From positions 31,062,958 through 31,126,957 of the forward strand of contig NC_134842.1 in assembly GCF_965363235.1 (NCBI RefSeq): a DNA stretch of 64,000 nucleotides. Direction: 5' to 3'. The notes under the pieces are model-generated. The model made no database searches. It saw only the letters and a program-made list of their open reading frames with translations, and was not told the origin of the DNA. Position 1 is the first letter of the stretch, and each line of letters begins with the position of its first letter. The DNA comes from Mytilus galloprovincialis (taxonomy: Eukaryota > Mollusca > Bivalvia > Mytilida > Mytilidae). A program made the position numbers and the translations under genes. This document shows, piece after piece, positions 19,595 to 32,200 of this stretch.

Positions 19595-22500
19595 CTAAAT
19601 TGTACTTTCAGTGACATTATCGCTAAACGGTTCCAATTTTACTGCACCAAATGTGCATCTTTGACATATATATTTCAGAATTCTAAACGTTATACAAAAG
19701 GAAAATAGAATATAGAGTCCAACTTCAAAGAAGTATAAATATAAACGGCAAAAGAGGGAATTGCTAATGATGAGAATGGAAAAATGGCCATTCTTTACAT
19801 ATGCATGTTTCACAAACTTTTACGGTTTAGGTGATGAGTGGACCCAAGTTTCAAAATGTGCTTATCTTCCTCTTAAATCTATTAGAGAATTAAAATGAAT
19901 GCCTTTTAGTTGTTCGTTTAACTTAGCGTGAGATAATATCTAAAATAGCAATTATGTTAACCAGTTTTATCTCCGCATGTGCAAGACATAACAACTCACA
20001 GTTGCATGAAGGTTTTGTATTTTCTTCTTTATTTTGTCACCTCCTATATAAATTTGATGTGTAACCGAGGATCACTAAAAATTTCGATATGCTATATGAG
20101 GATCTTCCAACGAATACATCATTCTAATATATGATATGCATTATTCATTATTTTGCCGAGAAATCTGATGTTCCAAAATTATAGCTGTTCTAACATTTTA
20201 CATTTCTTGATTTAATCGATAACTTGGTCATTTGGTATGGATTTCTAGCTAAAAATATTTATCAACAGATATTGTCTTGTAAGCATCAACTTTGTATACG
20301 TCCGTTTCCAAATCAAACAAATGAGACTTCCACCAAAATTCAAATGAAGTGGATGTAAGCAATAATAGGCAACCGTACGGCCTTCAACAATGAGAAAACC
20401 CATTCCTTGTGGTTGGCTATAAAAGGCCCCGACATGAATAATAGCTTACTCCACAGTATGGATTTTGCTCATTGTTGATGGCTGTGCGGTGAACTATAGT
20501 TTCTTACTTCTACGACCGTCATTTGGTTTCTTGTGGAGTGCTGTCTCATTTGCAATTATACCACAACTTTTTAAATTGATGCAACTGATGCAATCTTAAG
20601 GAAACCATGGCCAGTCGTGAATAATCATCAATTAGAGAATTATACCTGGCATGCAGGGCATAGGTAGAAGGCAGCTCTGCTCTTGTCATCCCGTTCCCTC
20701 AAAAACGCTACGACTGAAATATATTCCAGTCCTAACTTCACTATCACTTTGGCCAACTAAACTAGACTCAACTCAAATATGCATTTTGCCGTGTAGACAG
20801 ACTGGACCCAGTATTTAATTTTTTTTTTTTTTAAATCTAAGACAACAATACAGTAATCTCATAATTTTCAAACATCATATAACTCAATGATATATAGTAT
20901 ATATATCTCATTCGTCTCAACTCGGCCGATTCCGTACCCTCTTCTAACGGATAGAAGGAGAGTAGCGGATTCTACCGAGGATTATACCGAATGTGGTATA
21001 TATTTAAAGTAAATTACACACAACTTGGTGAACAATAAAAAATATACTACCGGCAACAATAGAGGTAAATATCTATATATACTTCCAAAACATTCCAAAT
21101 GATAAATATCATATTAAGAATACCCATCATAAACGGACACTCGCCGCCCCGGAAAAACCCTCCAGAGAATTTGGAAACCTGCGTCACGGATCAATGCAAG
21201 AACCGTTTATGGGTAATGATGCCGCACCTCATCATAAATAGGAAAATACAAAAATTTATACAAAGAAGGAAGTTTTGACTGTACGATGTCTACGGCTAGA
21301 ATGACCACCTAGACACTTTTTTTTCACGTATTCAGTAGTGTGTTTGTTGACGCCAAATCACGAAAAAATTGTTACCATAACAAAACATTAGATCACCTGA
21401 CCTAACAAAGCCTACATCATTGACCCATACAAAATATGATTGAAACTTTAATACAGTATTGTTCCACTATACTGCGAAACACTGAAAAATATATCAAGTA
21501 TGTGAGTTTGGCGATACTATCATCATTCGGGTATCATAGGGAATTCTAGCATCGTTCGGGGATTCTAGCTCATGTCTCAATTTAAGTGACTCCAAGGCGC
21601 TGTTGAATAATATACAAGATAAAACAGAAGATGTGGTATGTGTAAAAATCTTTAATTTTTTTAAAGAAAATTGTTTCAATTTTGTCATAGAAAAGGCTGA
21701 TTGATATGTTATACCAATATAAGTATATTGGATTATTAAATGAATTAATATTGAATCTTTGTGTAAGTAGATATAATATTTTATGTACTTTGTAATGTAC
21801 AGTTATTATTTGAGGGTCCTCCGGAAGATTAATTTTAAATAATGAGGTTATCATCCTTAAATTAGTGTTATTTATATGTATATATAAATACGATTAATAA
21901 ATAGATACGCCAAGGCTCCGTGTTGAAGGCCGTACATTGACCTATAATGGTATACTTTTATAAATTGTTACTTGGATGTAGAGTTGTCTCATTGGCACTC
22001 ATACCACATCTTCCTACAATGTATATCTACATAAATGACAAAACAGATATAAATTGACTTGTTGGTTCCATAAACATTTTCGTTTGAATAAAGAACATTT
22101 AGGACATTCAAATGACAGCTGATTATAATATTCATACGTATAATAACGAAATCTAAATAGATAAAGCATCATATCTTTCAGTCAGGGATTTCCATTTATA
22201 GTTATAATAATAAAGTCAATTAACATTTTAACAAAGACTTTAAAGTTGCCTATAAATGCTTATGATGTTTTTGCAAGAAGGTTCTTAAACTGCACACTAT
22301 AGTAATTGTTTTGTAGATTTAATGCTTATGATGTTTTTGCAAGAAGGTTCTTAAACTGCATACTAAAGTAATTTTTTTGTTGATTTTTATACTGGAACTG
22401 CATAACAAGTTATCAGTGTGTTTCATCTAAAACATAAGGCACCTTATCTTTTCAAAGGTGTAGGTCCAGTAAGGCCCCTTTTTGGCCCAAAAATATAGAA

Positions 22501-25500
22501 GTTTTACAAAATTGTTTAAATGTAAACTTTAAGCTATTAATTGGAAAGTAGAATACTTCTCTTAAATAGATTTGGGTTGTTTTTGACAATACAATGCACA
22601 TATATCGGGTACTAGCATCATTAAGTCATGCTAAATGACTGAAATCCTCGAAATGTTTGCATTTTGGTTAATTTTTAGACGGTTTCCATTTGACATGGAA
22701 GTGGCCGCATTTGTGTTCATTCCTAATATTTAAATGTAAGTTGTATTTGATGATAATACATAACATATATAAAGGTTGAGAATGAACGCGGATGCGGCCA
22801 CTTTCATTTTTGACAAAAAACATATGAAAAGTGACATATTATGGCATATTTGATAGATTTTTCATATTTATGCTTGAATTGGAGCGTTTTTAGTGACTAA
22901 ATCAGTTTTAAGATCTTTCTCATATACTAATTGATTCGACTAAAGTAGACACTTAAGTGTTTAAAAAGTGTCCAAAATCTTTCATCAGAAGAACCTGAAA
23001 TTTGAGGCCAAAATCGGCCCTTACCGGACCTACTCCTTTATCAGACGAATAACATAATTGTAACTGAAACGAATGCTTTGTCCACTAATTATAACTAGAG
23101 GCTCTCAAGAGCCTGTGTCGCTCACCTTGTTCTATCATATGCGCATATTAAACAATGGACACAGATAAATTCATGACAAAATTGTGTTTTGGTGATCATG
23201 ATGTGTTTGTAGATCTTACCTTACTGGACATTCTTCTTGCTACAATTATCATTATCTATAATGAACTTGACCCAGTAATTACAGTGGAAAATATATACTA
23301 AAAATTTACAAAAATTTACAAAAATTTATGAAAATTGTTAAAAAATGACTATAAAGGGCAATAACTCCTTAAGGGGTAAACTGACGATTTTAGTCATGTT
23401 GACTTATTTGTAGATCTTACTTTGCTGAACATATCTGCTGTTTACAGTTTATCTCTATCTATTATAATATTCGAGATAATAACCAAAAACTGGCAAATTT
23501 CCTTAACATTACTAATTCTGGGGCAGCAATCCAACAACAGGTTGTCTGTTTTGCATGAAAATTTCAGGGCAGATAGATCTTGCCCTGATAAACAATTTAT
23601 TCCCGTCAGATTTGCTCTAAATGCTTTGGTTTCAGAGACATAAGCCAAAATCTACATTTCGCCCCTATGTACTATTTTTAGCCATGGAGGCCATTTTGGT
23701 TGGTTGGCAGGGTCACGCCACACATTTTTAAAACTAGATACCCAAATGATGATGGTGGCCAAGTTTGGTTAAATTTTGCTTAGTAGTTTCAGGAGAAGAT
23801 TTTTAAAAAGAATACTAAAATTTAAGAAAAATGGTTAAAATTGACTATAAAGGGCAAAACTCCTTAAGGGGTAAACTGACGATTTTGGTCATGTTGACTT
23901 ATTTGTAGATCTTACTTTACTGAACATTGTTGCTGTTTACAGTTTATCTCTATCTATAATGATAATCAAGATAATAAGCAAAAACTGCAAAATTTCTTTA
24001 AAATTACTAATTCAGGGGCAGCAACCCAACAACGGGTTGTCTGATTTGTCTGAAAATTTCAGGGCAGATAGATCTTGACCTAATAGATTATTTCACCCCC
24101 ATGTCAGATTTGCTCTAAATGCTTTGGTTTTTGAGTTATAAGTCAAAAACTGCATTTTACCCCTATGTTCTATTTTTAGCCATGACGGCCATCTTGGTTG
24201 TTTGGCCGGGTCACCGGACACATTTTTAAAACTAGATACCCCAATGATGATTGTGGCCAAGTTTGGTTTAATTTGGCCTAGTAGTTTCAGAGGAGAAGAT
24301 GTTTGTAAAAGCTAACGACGGACGACGACGACGACGACGACGGACGACGGACGACGGACGCAAAGTGATGGGAAAAGCTCACTTGGCCCTTTGGGCTAGG
24401 TGAGCTAGAAAAGGAATCTAGTCATTAAAGTCTAGTTATTAAAACAATGCAAAGGGCAAGCATTTAATAAAAGTAAAATATATAAAAATAAAGAGACGCT
24501 CCCTTTCAACAACTCTTTGAAATCTCCGTAATTGACCTGTTGGAAGGCAAATTTATCTCACTACCCAATATACCCTCATTTTCCAGTGGCAGTATACATT
24601 TTTCGACCCTCATCCCGGACGACCATATTATATTTACAGGACCGTTACTATTACCTATTGTAATTATTTGCATTTTGTTTTGCCTTGAAACATGCATGAA
24701 ATATTTGCCACTGGACGTTAAGCAATCAACAATAAATCAATCTTTTCATCTGGTCAATAGTTCACTATTAACAAGGTTAATGTTAGAACTTTTTTTAACG
24801 AAACTACTGCACCATTCTTAACAAAAATGTATTCCATTACACCACAATGAGACATTGGGATTATCAACCATTTAAAAAAAAAATCGCATGATACAGTTTG
24901 AGTGTCCAGATTCTATAAACTTGTTAATAGAAATATCAAAGTCTTTGAGTTGTGCTGGTTGTTTCACGACTTTGTTATCCTGTTGGTATTAAGCAGCTAC
25001 TTCTTTCAAATGCATTTCTTTTGAGGATTTCATTTTTCGTATCAATATTCTGAAATGGTATGTTAATTGTGTATCATTTGTTCAAACAGATTTAATCATC
25101 AAAAGTTTAAAAAAGAAAATTGAATCGGATACATTTGATATATTTGACCAATGATACATATCTAAAATATTTTTAAACAGTTAATTTTCATGATGATCTT
25201 TTTAACTACCATTAGTCTCAGAGATGACCTTGAAAGCGTTATTTTGTCGTAGTTCTTATGTATTCTCCTTTTTAACCAACTAAAGATTTTATTTCGGACA
25301 ACCCGTCAGTTGTTCCATTCAAAGAGACATTGCGGATTCATCGGTTCTACAATTTTGGTTTTAAACTTAGCAGATGACGTTTTCCAATATTTTGCGCTTT
25401 TCATCATTTTTGTGACTGATCGTCCATTTCTATCTTCGTATTTCAATAAAAAAAAAAAACTCTCAGAACTAGAGTTGTAGCATTGTTTTCAAACTTGCAT

Positions 25501-28500
25501 TTATTTTGTCAAAAGCTGTGTCTCGTTTTTTTTTTATATCTTGGAGCCCTATATGGCTGGCTTTCTGTTCAAAGTGAGCCAAGGCTCCTGTTGAAGGCCG
25601 GAATTTGACCTTTAATACTTTACTTCTAAAAATTGTGACTCGGATGGAAAGTTGTCTCATTGGCACTCACACCACATCTTCTAATACCTAGATCAAGGTG
25701 ATTACATCATAAAAACAATTTTGATTTTACTTACAAACAAAGAATGATGGCTATTACATTGTACCCGGCGTTCACAAAGAAAACTGTTCCTTTATAAACC
25801 TCTACCGTTGCGCTATATATTGCATTAGCAGTGACCGAACCAGTCATATTCACTATGGCCTCAACTGCAGCCATACTTCCAAATAAGGAACCTGCAAAAT
25901 TGCAATACAAATTGTCATGTCTGCCAATTTCCCTGGCACGTGTAAACACAAATATATATATATATATATATACTAGTGGCTAAAGAGATAATAAACGTTT
26001 TTGGAAACAGTCCTCGGCTTGTCGATGCTTTTAACAAACATTCATTAATAAAAAAATGTTTACATCTCATAATTGAGTGTTTTAATTGTTGTCTAACTTT
26101 CACTGAACTTTTCATTTTCTTATTGATTGATATACCTTTAAACTCAGTTTTACTTAACCATGCGTTTTAGCCTCGATGCATGTTTCAACCTCATCTCAGA
26201 TATCTCAACTAGAAATATACTTCTATTGATGTGGTTTTATCTGAATTTTTGTTATTGTAACTGCCTCATTCAACTATTAAGTACAGCCGGTGTTTTCATC
26301 TTCACATAAAGGAAAACGGAATGGCGCCTAAAAAGAATTTACCGTATTGGTCAGAATGTGTAGTGAGTTGAATGCTTAACCGAGTTCTTAACCGATTGAA
26401 TGAATATTTGTTGCAGAACTACACATACTGCTATAGAAGAATAACGTTACATATATATAGTGACAATAATGACAGAAAACAGACAGCCACATAATGAAGT
26501 CATAACATTCACAGAAATACAAATGTTATATATGCAATCATTAATAATTAATTATCATAGCTTCCATGTCGCATATACGAAAATTAGTAGAAAAAAGTTG
26601 AATAGCCAAACTACAGAACTCCGAAGAAAATTATAAACGGAAAGTCCCTAGTAAGCAATTAACAAAACCAAAAGCTCAAACTCATCAAACGAACGAATTA
26701 TAACTGTCATATTCCTGACTTGGTACAGCCATTTTAGTATGTAGAAAATGGTAGATTGAATAGAAATAAGAAGGAGTGGAATGAGTGCCAATCAGACAAC
26801 TCTCCATTCAAGTCACAAATTATAAAAGTAAACCATTATAGGTCACAGTACTTTCTTCAACACAAACCTGGTTTTATATCTACCTAAACCTCTCACTTGT
26901 ATGACAGTCGCATAAAATTCCACTAATATTGACAATGATGAGTGAATACAAAGTTACCTTGCAGATCTGGTGGTGTCAGTTTAGACATTGTACCTCTCAT
27001 CATCGGCATTGCTAAGGTACTACCCACACCAATCACAGGTACTGCAATTTAAATCATAATGAAATCTAATTTAAAAAATAAACAAAACATCTCACTGAAA
27101 CATTATTTAGACACAAACATGTTCACATCGTATGCCCCAAAACCTTTTGTATTGCTGTTATATTTAAACTTTCTGGTTTTAGCGTACTAAAGTCTATTGA
27201 AAACAAAATAACATTATATGAATCAAAATATTTACGCAGATTTAGTAATGTGACAAAATAATGTGGTTAAAAGTAAGAAACAACCGATGAAGAATGAAGA
27301 AAGTAGAATGATTAGGAATATGTGGTATTGTTCTCATTACATATGAGGGGGAGGACAGGGGTAAGGGAGACAGGGAGAAAGGGGGTAGATGAAAGGAGAA
27401 AGGGGTGGGAGAAAGGAGAAAGGGGATAGGAGAAAGGAGAAAGGGGGTAGGAGAAAGGAGAGGAAGGCTGGGAGAAAGGCGAAAAAGTTGGAGAAAGGAG
27501 AAAAAGTTTGAGAAAGGAGATTTTTTTTTAATTTATCTCAAAAGGAGATGTTTTATTCTAATGGGAGAAAGGAACACGGGGGTAGGAGAAAGGAGAAGAT
27601 GGGTGGGAGAAGGGAGAAGGGTACCCCCTGTCCTCCCTCTTACATATGGTACTGCTATATAAATATCAAAGCTATAACCCTGTAACATAACTTGTACAAA
27701 CCTAAATACAACATGAAGCTAGTATTGGCAAACCCTTGCCAAATGAGCGACAATGCAGAAGTAATACTACCGACAAGAGCAATAACTTGGTCCGTGGTGC
27801 AATAATGAAATAATTTAATCATTAGGATACAGGCCACACATCCAACTAGAGTCTCTATGGTTCCAAAATTTCCGACTTTTACATTACTCCAGCAGAATGG
27901 CGAACCTAGCTCGTATAACATGGAAATGTTAACACTGCCGAGTGAGAAATCTGTTAGAATAAAAATACTAATTGCAAGGACAAAAAGCCATTTGTTCGCC
28001 ATAGAAGATACCTGTGACGTGTAAAAATCTGTCATCTTTTTCATATTATGTATAATTGGAGTGGCGGGTCGTCTCATTGATAGCGGAAGCGTTTCCGGTA
28101 GGAGTAATAAAACGACAAGAATTCCTAAAATAGTAACGATCTCCGATAATAACACGGGAATAAGAAATCCTTTTGTATATTTTATAAGGTATCCAGATAA
28201 TAGTGACGATAATAATGATCCTACTTCAAAACTAGTCTCCATAACTCCTATAGCAAAAGATCTTTGTTTCCCCCCTTTAGTCAGATCAGATATATAACAA
28301 AGAGTCATAGCAAGTGATGCAATCCAGAGACCACCAAAACCTTCAACTATGAAAAAGGGAATAAACCAGTTCATAGTTAGTTCATAGTATATTCCAATAG
28401 AGCATAGTAAGCTTTTAATCATCGTTCCTAGAAGAGGTGGTAGGAAAAATATTTTTCTTCCGTACACATCACTATACGACACGATATTAATGCTTACGAA

Positions 28501-28851
28501 TATGGACGGAATATTTGATGCAAGTGTGCAATATATTGACCATCGTGATTGTATTTCTTGAACTCTTAGTTGTTGCTTGAAGGCATTTGTACTTGTATTT
28601 AACGCACACCCTGTTCCATTACCGTTGTCCTCGTCCATTCCATTCGGATATTGTTCTTTCGTTATAGCTAAGTAAGCATATTCGTTGAGCACATACATAT
28701 TTAGAATATACGAAAACATATGTATCATTAACACGGCACCGACAATTACAAACGACCATCTTCCACTATTTGTTTTTCCTATGTGACTGCTTCGATCAGA
28801 GACGTTTGGAATAAGTGGTTCGTCGTCGGACATCGTCGATTTGTGATTCAT
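19595..28851 (-). CDS. SLC46-like major facilitator transporter (PCFT/SLC46 family)
   Basis: Four exons give 492 aa: 27702-28851, 26958-27041, 25735-25891 and 19595-19682. All junctions have GT/AG ends and matching phase. The first exon opens with an acidic DDEPLIP tail, TM1 (WSFVIVGAVLMIHMFSYIL), a glycosylation-prone loop (NGTGC, NTST), then YSDVYGRKIFFLPPLLG, which is the MFS motif A form after TM2. Further helices follow, with LPETLPLSMRRP before the central loop. Later exons supply PVIGVGSTLAMPMMRG and a final helix NVIAIILCLILKYI. The family moves folates or related solutes with protons across plasma or lysosomal membranes; the substrate here is unknown. The first three exons are strong. 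The last exon, across a roughly 6-kb repeat-filled intron, rests on phase, polypyrimidine tract and helix continuity. A full-length LINE sits 178 bp upstream of the ATG. Confidence 0.82.
19683..20330. other. Intron 3 of the transporter, first part, nothing recognised
   Basis: No repeat or exon is named here apart from the acceptor region of the last exon. Confidence 0.5.
20330..20570 (+). repeat. R1 family fragments, two opposed pieces
   Basis: It contains 'aaccgtacggccttcaacaa' and 'ctataaaggccccgacatg', then inverted 'gctcattgttgatggctgtg' and 'gtgctgtctcatttgcaatt'. It looks like two R1-type fragments facing each other within the last intron of the transporter. Confidence 0.55.
20571..21900. 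other. Intron sequence, low-copy or unrecognised
   Basis: A short inverted pair 'cccatcataaacgg' (21122) and 'ccgtttatgggtaatg' (21206) brackets a GC-richer patch (21139-21160). No coding exon is supported. Confidence 0.45.
21905..22020 (-). repeat. R1 family fragment
   Basis: 'aaggctccgtgttgaaggcc' and 'gtctcattggcactcatacc' are R1 read on the opposite strand. Confidence 0.75.
22255..22388 (+). repeat. 66-bp tandem duplication
   Basis: 'aatgcttatgatgtttttgc' followed by 'aagaaggttcttaaactgca' occurs at 22255 and again at 22321 with only a few differences, a head-to-tail duplication. Confidence 0.9.
22455..23040. mobile_element. MITE with GTAGGTCC-type inverted ends and internal palindrome
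   Basis: The left end is 'gtgtaggtccagtaaggccc'. The right end complements it as 'gagtaggtccggtaagggcc'. A second inverted pair lies inside: 'gaagtggccgcatttgtgtt' (22699) against 'gaacgcggatgcggccactt' (22782). It has no coding capacity and is a non-autonomous DNA element. Confidence 0.7.
23096..24412. repeat. Bivalve repeat with two internal ~490-bp units and GACGAC-rich end
   Basis: It starts 'gaggctctcaagagcctgtg' and ends 'ggccctttgggctaggtgag', an edge pair I recall from many bivalve repeats. Two long units (about 23340-23815 and 23835-24305) share 'gggcaataactccttaagg'-like starts, 'gcagcaatccaacaac' and 'ggccaagtttggtt'. 'gacgacgacgacgacgac' lies at 24315-24360. The open frame inside is not a gene. 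Confidence 0.75.
24590..24755 (+). repeat. Third member of the 3.3/12.4 kb repeat family
   Basis: 'atatttacaggaccg' and 'aaatatttgccactggacgt' followed by 'taagcaatcaacaataaatc' correspond to 3310-3410 and 12470-12540. This copy is closest to the form I recall from Mytilus. Confidence 0.6.
24756..25555. other. Intron sequence, nothing recognised
   Basis: No exon with good splice sites and phase was found here. A 12-base A run lies at 25449. Confidence 0.45.
25560..25690 (-). repeat. R1 family fragment next to transporter exon 3
   Basis: 'gccaaggctcctgttgaagg' and 'tgtctcattggcactcacac' are R1 on the opposite strand. It ends about 45 bases short of exon 3. Confidence 0.75.
26600..26960 (+). 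repeat. R3 family repeat interrupted by an R1 fragment
   Basis: R3 words ('cagaactccgaagaaaatta', 'cctgacttggtacagcc', 'cctctcacttgtatgacagt') match 49860-50080 and, inverted, 55560-55880. At 26765-26870 an R1 piece ('gagtgccaatcagacaac') is embedded between its two parts, showing nested insertion. The block abuts transporter exon 2 (26958-27041). Confidence 0.7.
27345..27640 (+). repeat. Polypurine GGAGAAAGG minisatellite
   Basis: Roughly 290 bases are nearly all purine on the plus strand, built of 'ggagaaaggggt' and 'aggagaaagg' units with one pyrimidine-containing interruption near 27515-27560. It lies in transporter intron 1, ending about 60 bases from the exon 1 donor, where the pre-mRNA would be pyrimidine-rich. 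The open frame across it is an artefact of the repeat. Confidence 0.85.
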
Positions 28852-29214
28852 CACTTAAATGAAATATTAATTTTAAATTTAAAATCACATTTACGTATGA
28901 TGATGTATATTTCATACTATGTTTTTGTTATCTTGTTTATGATAGAAAATATCTAATCATTACCTATTTTGTATCTACAAAGGTTATATATATAATTAGG
29001 CCATTGACTATCTTGTCATTGGAATGTTTTTTTTTTTTTTTTAACTACATAATAATTTTATTCATCAAATATTGCTTGTTACATAAACCATCAAGATTCC
29101 AAGCTTCTCTTGACGTACCCTGTTACAATCCACTGACTACCCAGGGAATAGTCAGCTGATTAAATTAATTGACATACATTTTTTACAAATCTCTATATTA
29201 ACAATTTAAAAATA

Positions 29215-32200
29215 TTATTCATTGACTATGTGTCTTTTTATTGAAAGTAACATTGGACTAATTGCCTTATGTCCATTAAGATTGGTATCTACTCTCTTTG
29301 TGTATTCGTTAATAAACATTTTGAATACGTCTATGTTTTTTGTTTTCTGTTCAGATACATAGTACGACTTGTATATTGAAAAACTAATAATTGTAATCAA
29401 AAAATTTATCGGGTAATACTTGCTGTCTGTAATTTTGTATCCAAATATCATGTGTTGTAATTTTATTGAAAAATGTAAATTACTCTTTTTTAAAAGTTCG
29501 TTAAATTGTTGCCAAAATCTTGTTAAATAAGAGCAATTGAAAAAATAATGAGCATAGTCTTCTTCTAAGTTACAAAAATTGCAAAGACTGTTATTAGCTA
29601 TTTTCCATTGTAATAAATGCTTTTTGGTTGGTACAATAAACTGTAGTAGTTTCCATCTGTATATTTTTAATTTATTTTCAGTTAAGTATTTGAAAATAAA
29701 GTTATATAATGAATTCATATTTGATTCTTCTTGCAATGGTAAAATATTGAGCCATCTGTTTATCCCTATTGACGTTTCTTTTTTACTATTCACTAGAGAG
29801 TCATATAACATTTTATTTGAAAAAAATGTAGTCTCAAAATAACGATCTTTCCATATGATCTTATTTCTCTGGATATTTACTTTACTTTGGACAGAATTTT
29901 CTTGTTTAACTATGTCAATCCAATTTTGTGGAATGGATTGTTTCAATTTATGAAATTCAGCAATCCAGTTTACTTTACACTTTAATTTGTTCAAAATATA
30001 ATTTTCTGATAGTGACATAGTGTCATCTAGAATGTCATTCAAGTATATTATATCACTTTTAATCCAGTTTTCAAATATAATTGGTTTCTTATGAAATGCA
30101 ATAAATTTATTTCCCCAAATTGTTTGTTTTCTTATACCAGCATATGTCACTGCTTGTTTTGTTTGCCCACCCCCAGTCAAAATCCAGGACTTTATTACTT
30201 CTCTATAAAATTCTGGAACACGTTTAAAATATTCTAAATGTTTTATATCATTTAAATTCATATTGAATATAACTAAAATATTATTAGACACTTTTAAATA
30301 TTTAAAAGGTATTAGCTTCCAGTTGGAAAATTTACCATTAACTAGTCTATATACCCATGATGCTTTAAGCGCTATAAAATAACTTTTAAAATCGACCATT
30401 TGTAGGCCTCCTTTTTCATAAGGAAGTGTTATCAGGTTTCTTTTTACTTTGTCTGGCTTCCCATCCCAAATATATTTAAAGCTTCTTGTTTCTATTTCTT
30501 TAAGATAGTTTTCAGGTGTTAAGCAGACACTTCCCAAAAACGTAAATAACGGCAAAATTAATGCTTTAATAATTAGTATTTTCCCTAAAATTGAAAGATT
30601 CCTTTTTTCCCATGTCTTGAATAATTTCATCATTTTCTCTATTTTACAATTCCAATTTAATTTTTCGCATTCATCTTTATCATGTCCAAAAAACACCCCT
30701 AATGCTTTAATGGGTTTATCTCCCCAATTAATCCCCGCAATTTTATCTTTACATGATTTCAATTTCCCGATCCACAATCCTTCTGTTTTATTTCTATTTA
30801 CCAATAGTCCTGAAAATGAGCCAAAAATTTCGATTATATTCATTGCAGATATTACATCGTTTTTATCTTTACAAAATAATGTTGTGTCATCTGCTAGTTG
30901 TGAAATTTTAATGCTGTGACTTTTCCCATCTAACTTAATAGTGATTCCTTTTACTTCGTTGCTGTTCCTTAACTTAAGAGCCATAATTTCAACAGCAAAA
31001 ACAAACAATAATGCTGATAAAGGACAGCCTTGTCGGATTCCCCGTGAATTTTTGAAAATTTCTGATACCCACCCATTGTTCATAACACATGTTTGAACAT
31101 CTGTATACATAGTTTTAACCCACTTAATGAATGATTCATTAAACCCAAAATGTTTTAAAGTTCCAAGCATAAAATCCCATTCTAAAGAATCAAATGCTTT
31201 TGTAAAATCCACAAAAACAAGTGCTCCCTCTATTTTGTATGTTTCTGAGTAGTCTATTACATCTTGGATTTGCCTCAGATTAAACCCAATGAATCTATTT
31301 TTAACATAACCGGTTTGATCCTCATTTATAATTTTTGGAAGTACCCTTTTTAAACGTTGCGCAAGAACATATGACAAAATTTTAAAATCTATATTAAGAA
31401 GTGATATTGGACGATAGTTTTCTAAAAGTAATGGATCCCCCTTTTTAAATATCAAAGTTAATATACTAGTACGTTGTGAATATGAAAGACTGTTTCTGTC
31501 GTATCCAGTATTTAATACATTTACCAATAGTGATTTAAGTTTATTCCAAAAACATCTATAAAATTCTACCGTAAGTCCATCAAGACCTGGAGATTTATTT
31601 AATTTCATTTTAAAGATACCATATGTGCATTCCTCTACTGTAATCTTCCCATCGCATATTAGTTTGTCATTTTCATCAACGGTACATTCTAATTTTGTAT
31701 CGGTGATATATTTTTCTGTTAAATCTTTATTTAAACCTTTTTTGTTATACAAGTTTTCATAATAATCTTTTATTTTGTTTAAAAGTTTCTCTTGATCCGA
31801 AATTATTTCCCCATTATCTCCCATTAGCTTACTTATAGATTTTTTAACTTGTCTTTTTTTTTCTAACCCAAGGAAGTAAGAATTATTTTTTTCACCAAAC
31901 TCTACCCATTTTTCCCTAGATCTCACTTGAGCTCCCTTCGCTTTTTCTTCATATATCTTATTTAGCTCTTCTTCAATACCATTAATTTCTTTTTCTATCT
32001 TATCGTCATCTATATTTATCTCATCTCTTAATTTTATTATTTCTTCTAATTCTTTTTCCAGAGTATATCTCCGTCCCTTGGTTAACTTTGCTTTATTTTT
32101 ACAATAGTTTGTGGTTACTTCCCTTACCGCGATTTTAAACCCATCCCATAATAGTCTACAATCTAATGATTCCTTTTCAAAATTATATTTATCAATCAAA

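Noticed and set aside
24315-24362. Short GACGACGAC array as a CRISPR-like or regulatory repeat
   Set aside because: It is a simple triplet microsatellite at the end of a known type of bivalve repeat, with no spacers.
27405-27662. Arg/Glu/Gly-rich 85-codon frame (repeated GERRKG)
   Set aside because: It is a translation of the polypurine minisatellite in an intron, not a protein.
29579-29842. Plus-strand frames inside the LINE (also 30617-30919, 32243-32521)
   Set aside because: They are antisense shadows of the long ORF2 and resemble nothing known.
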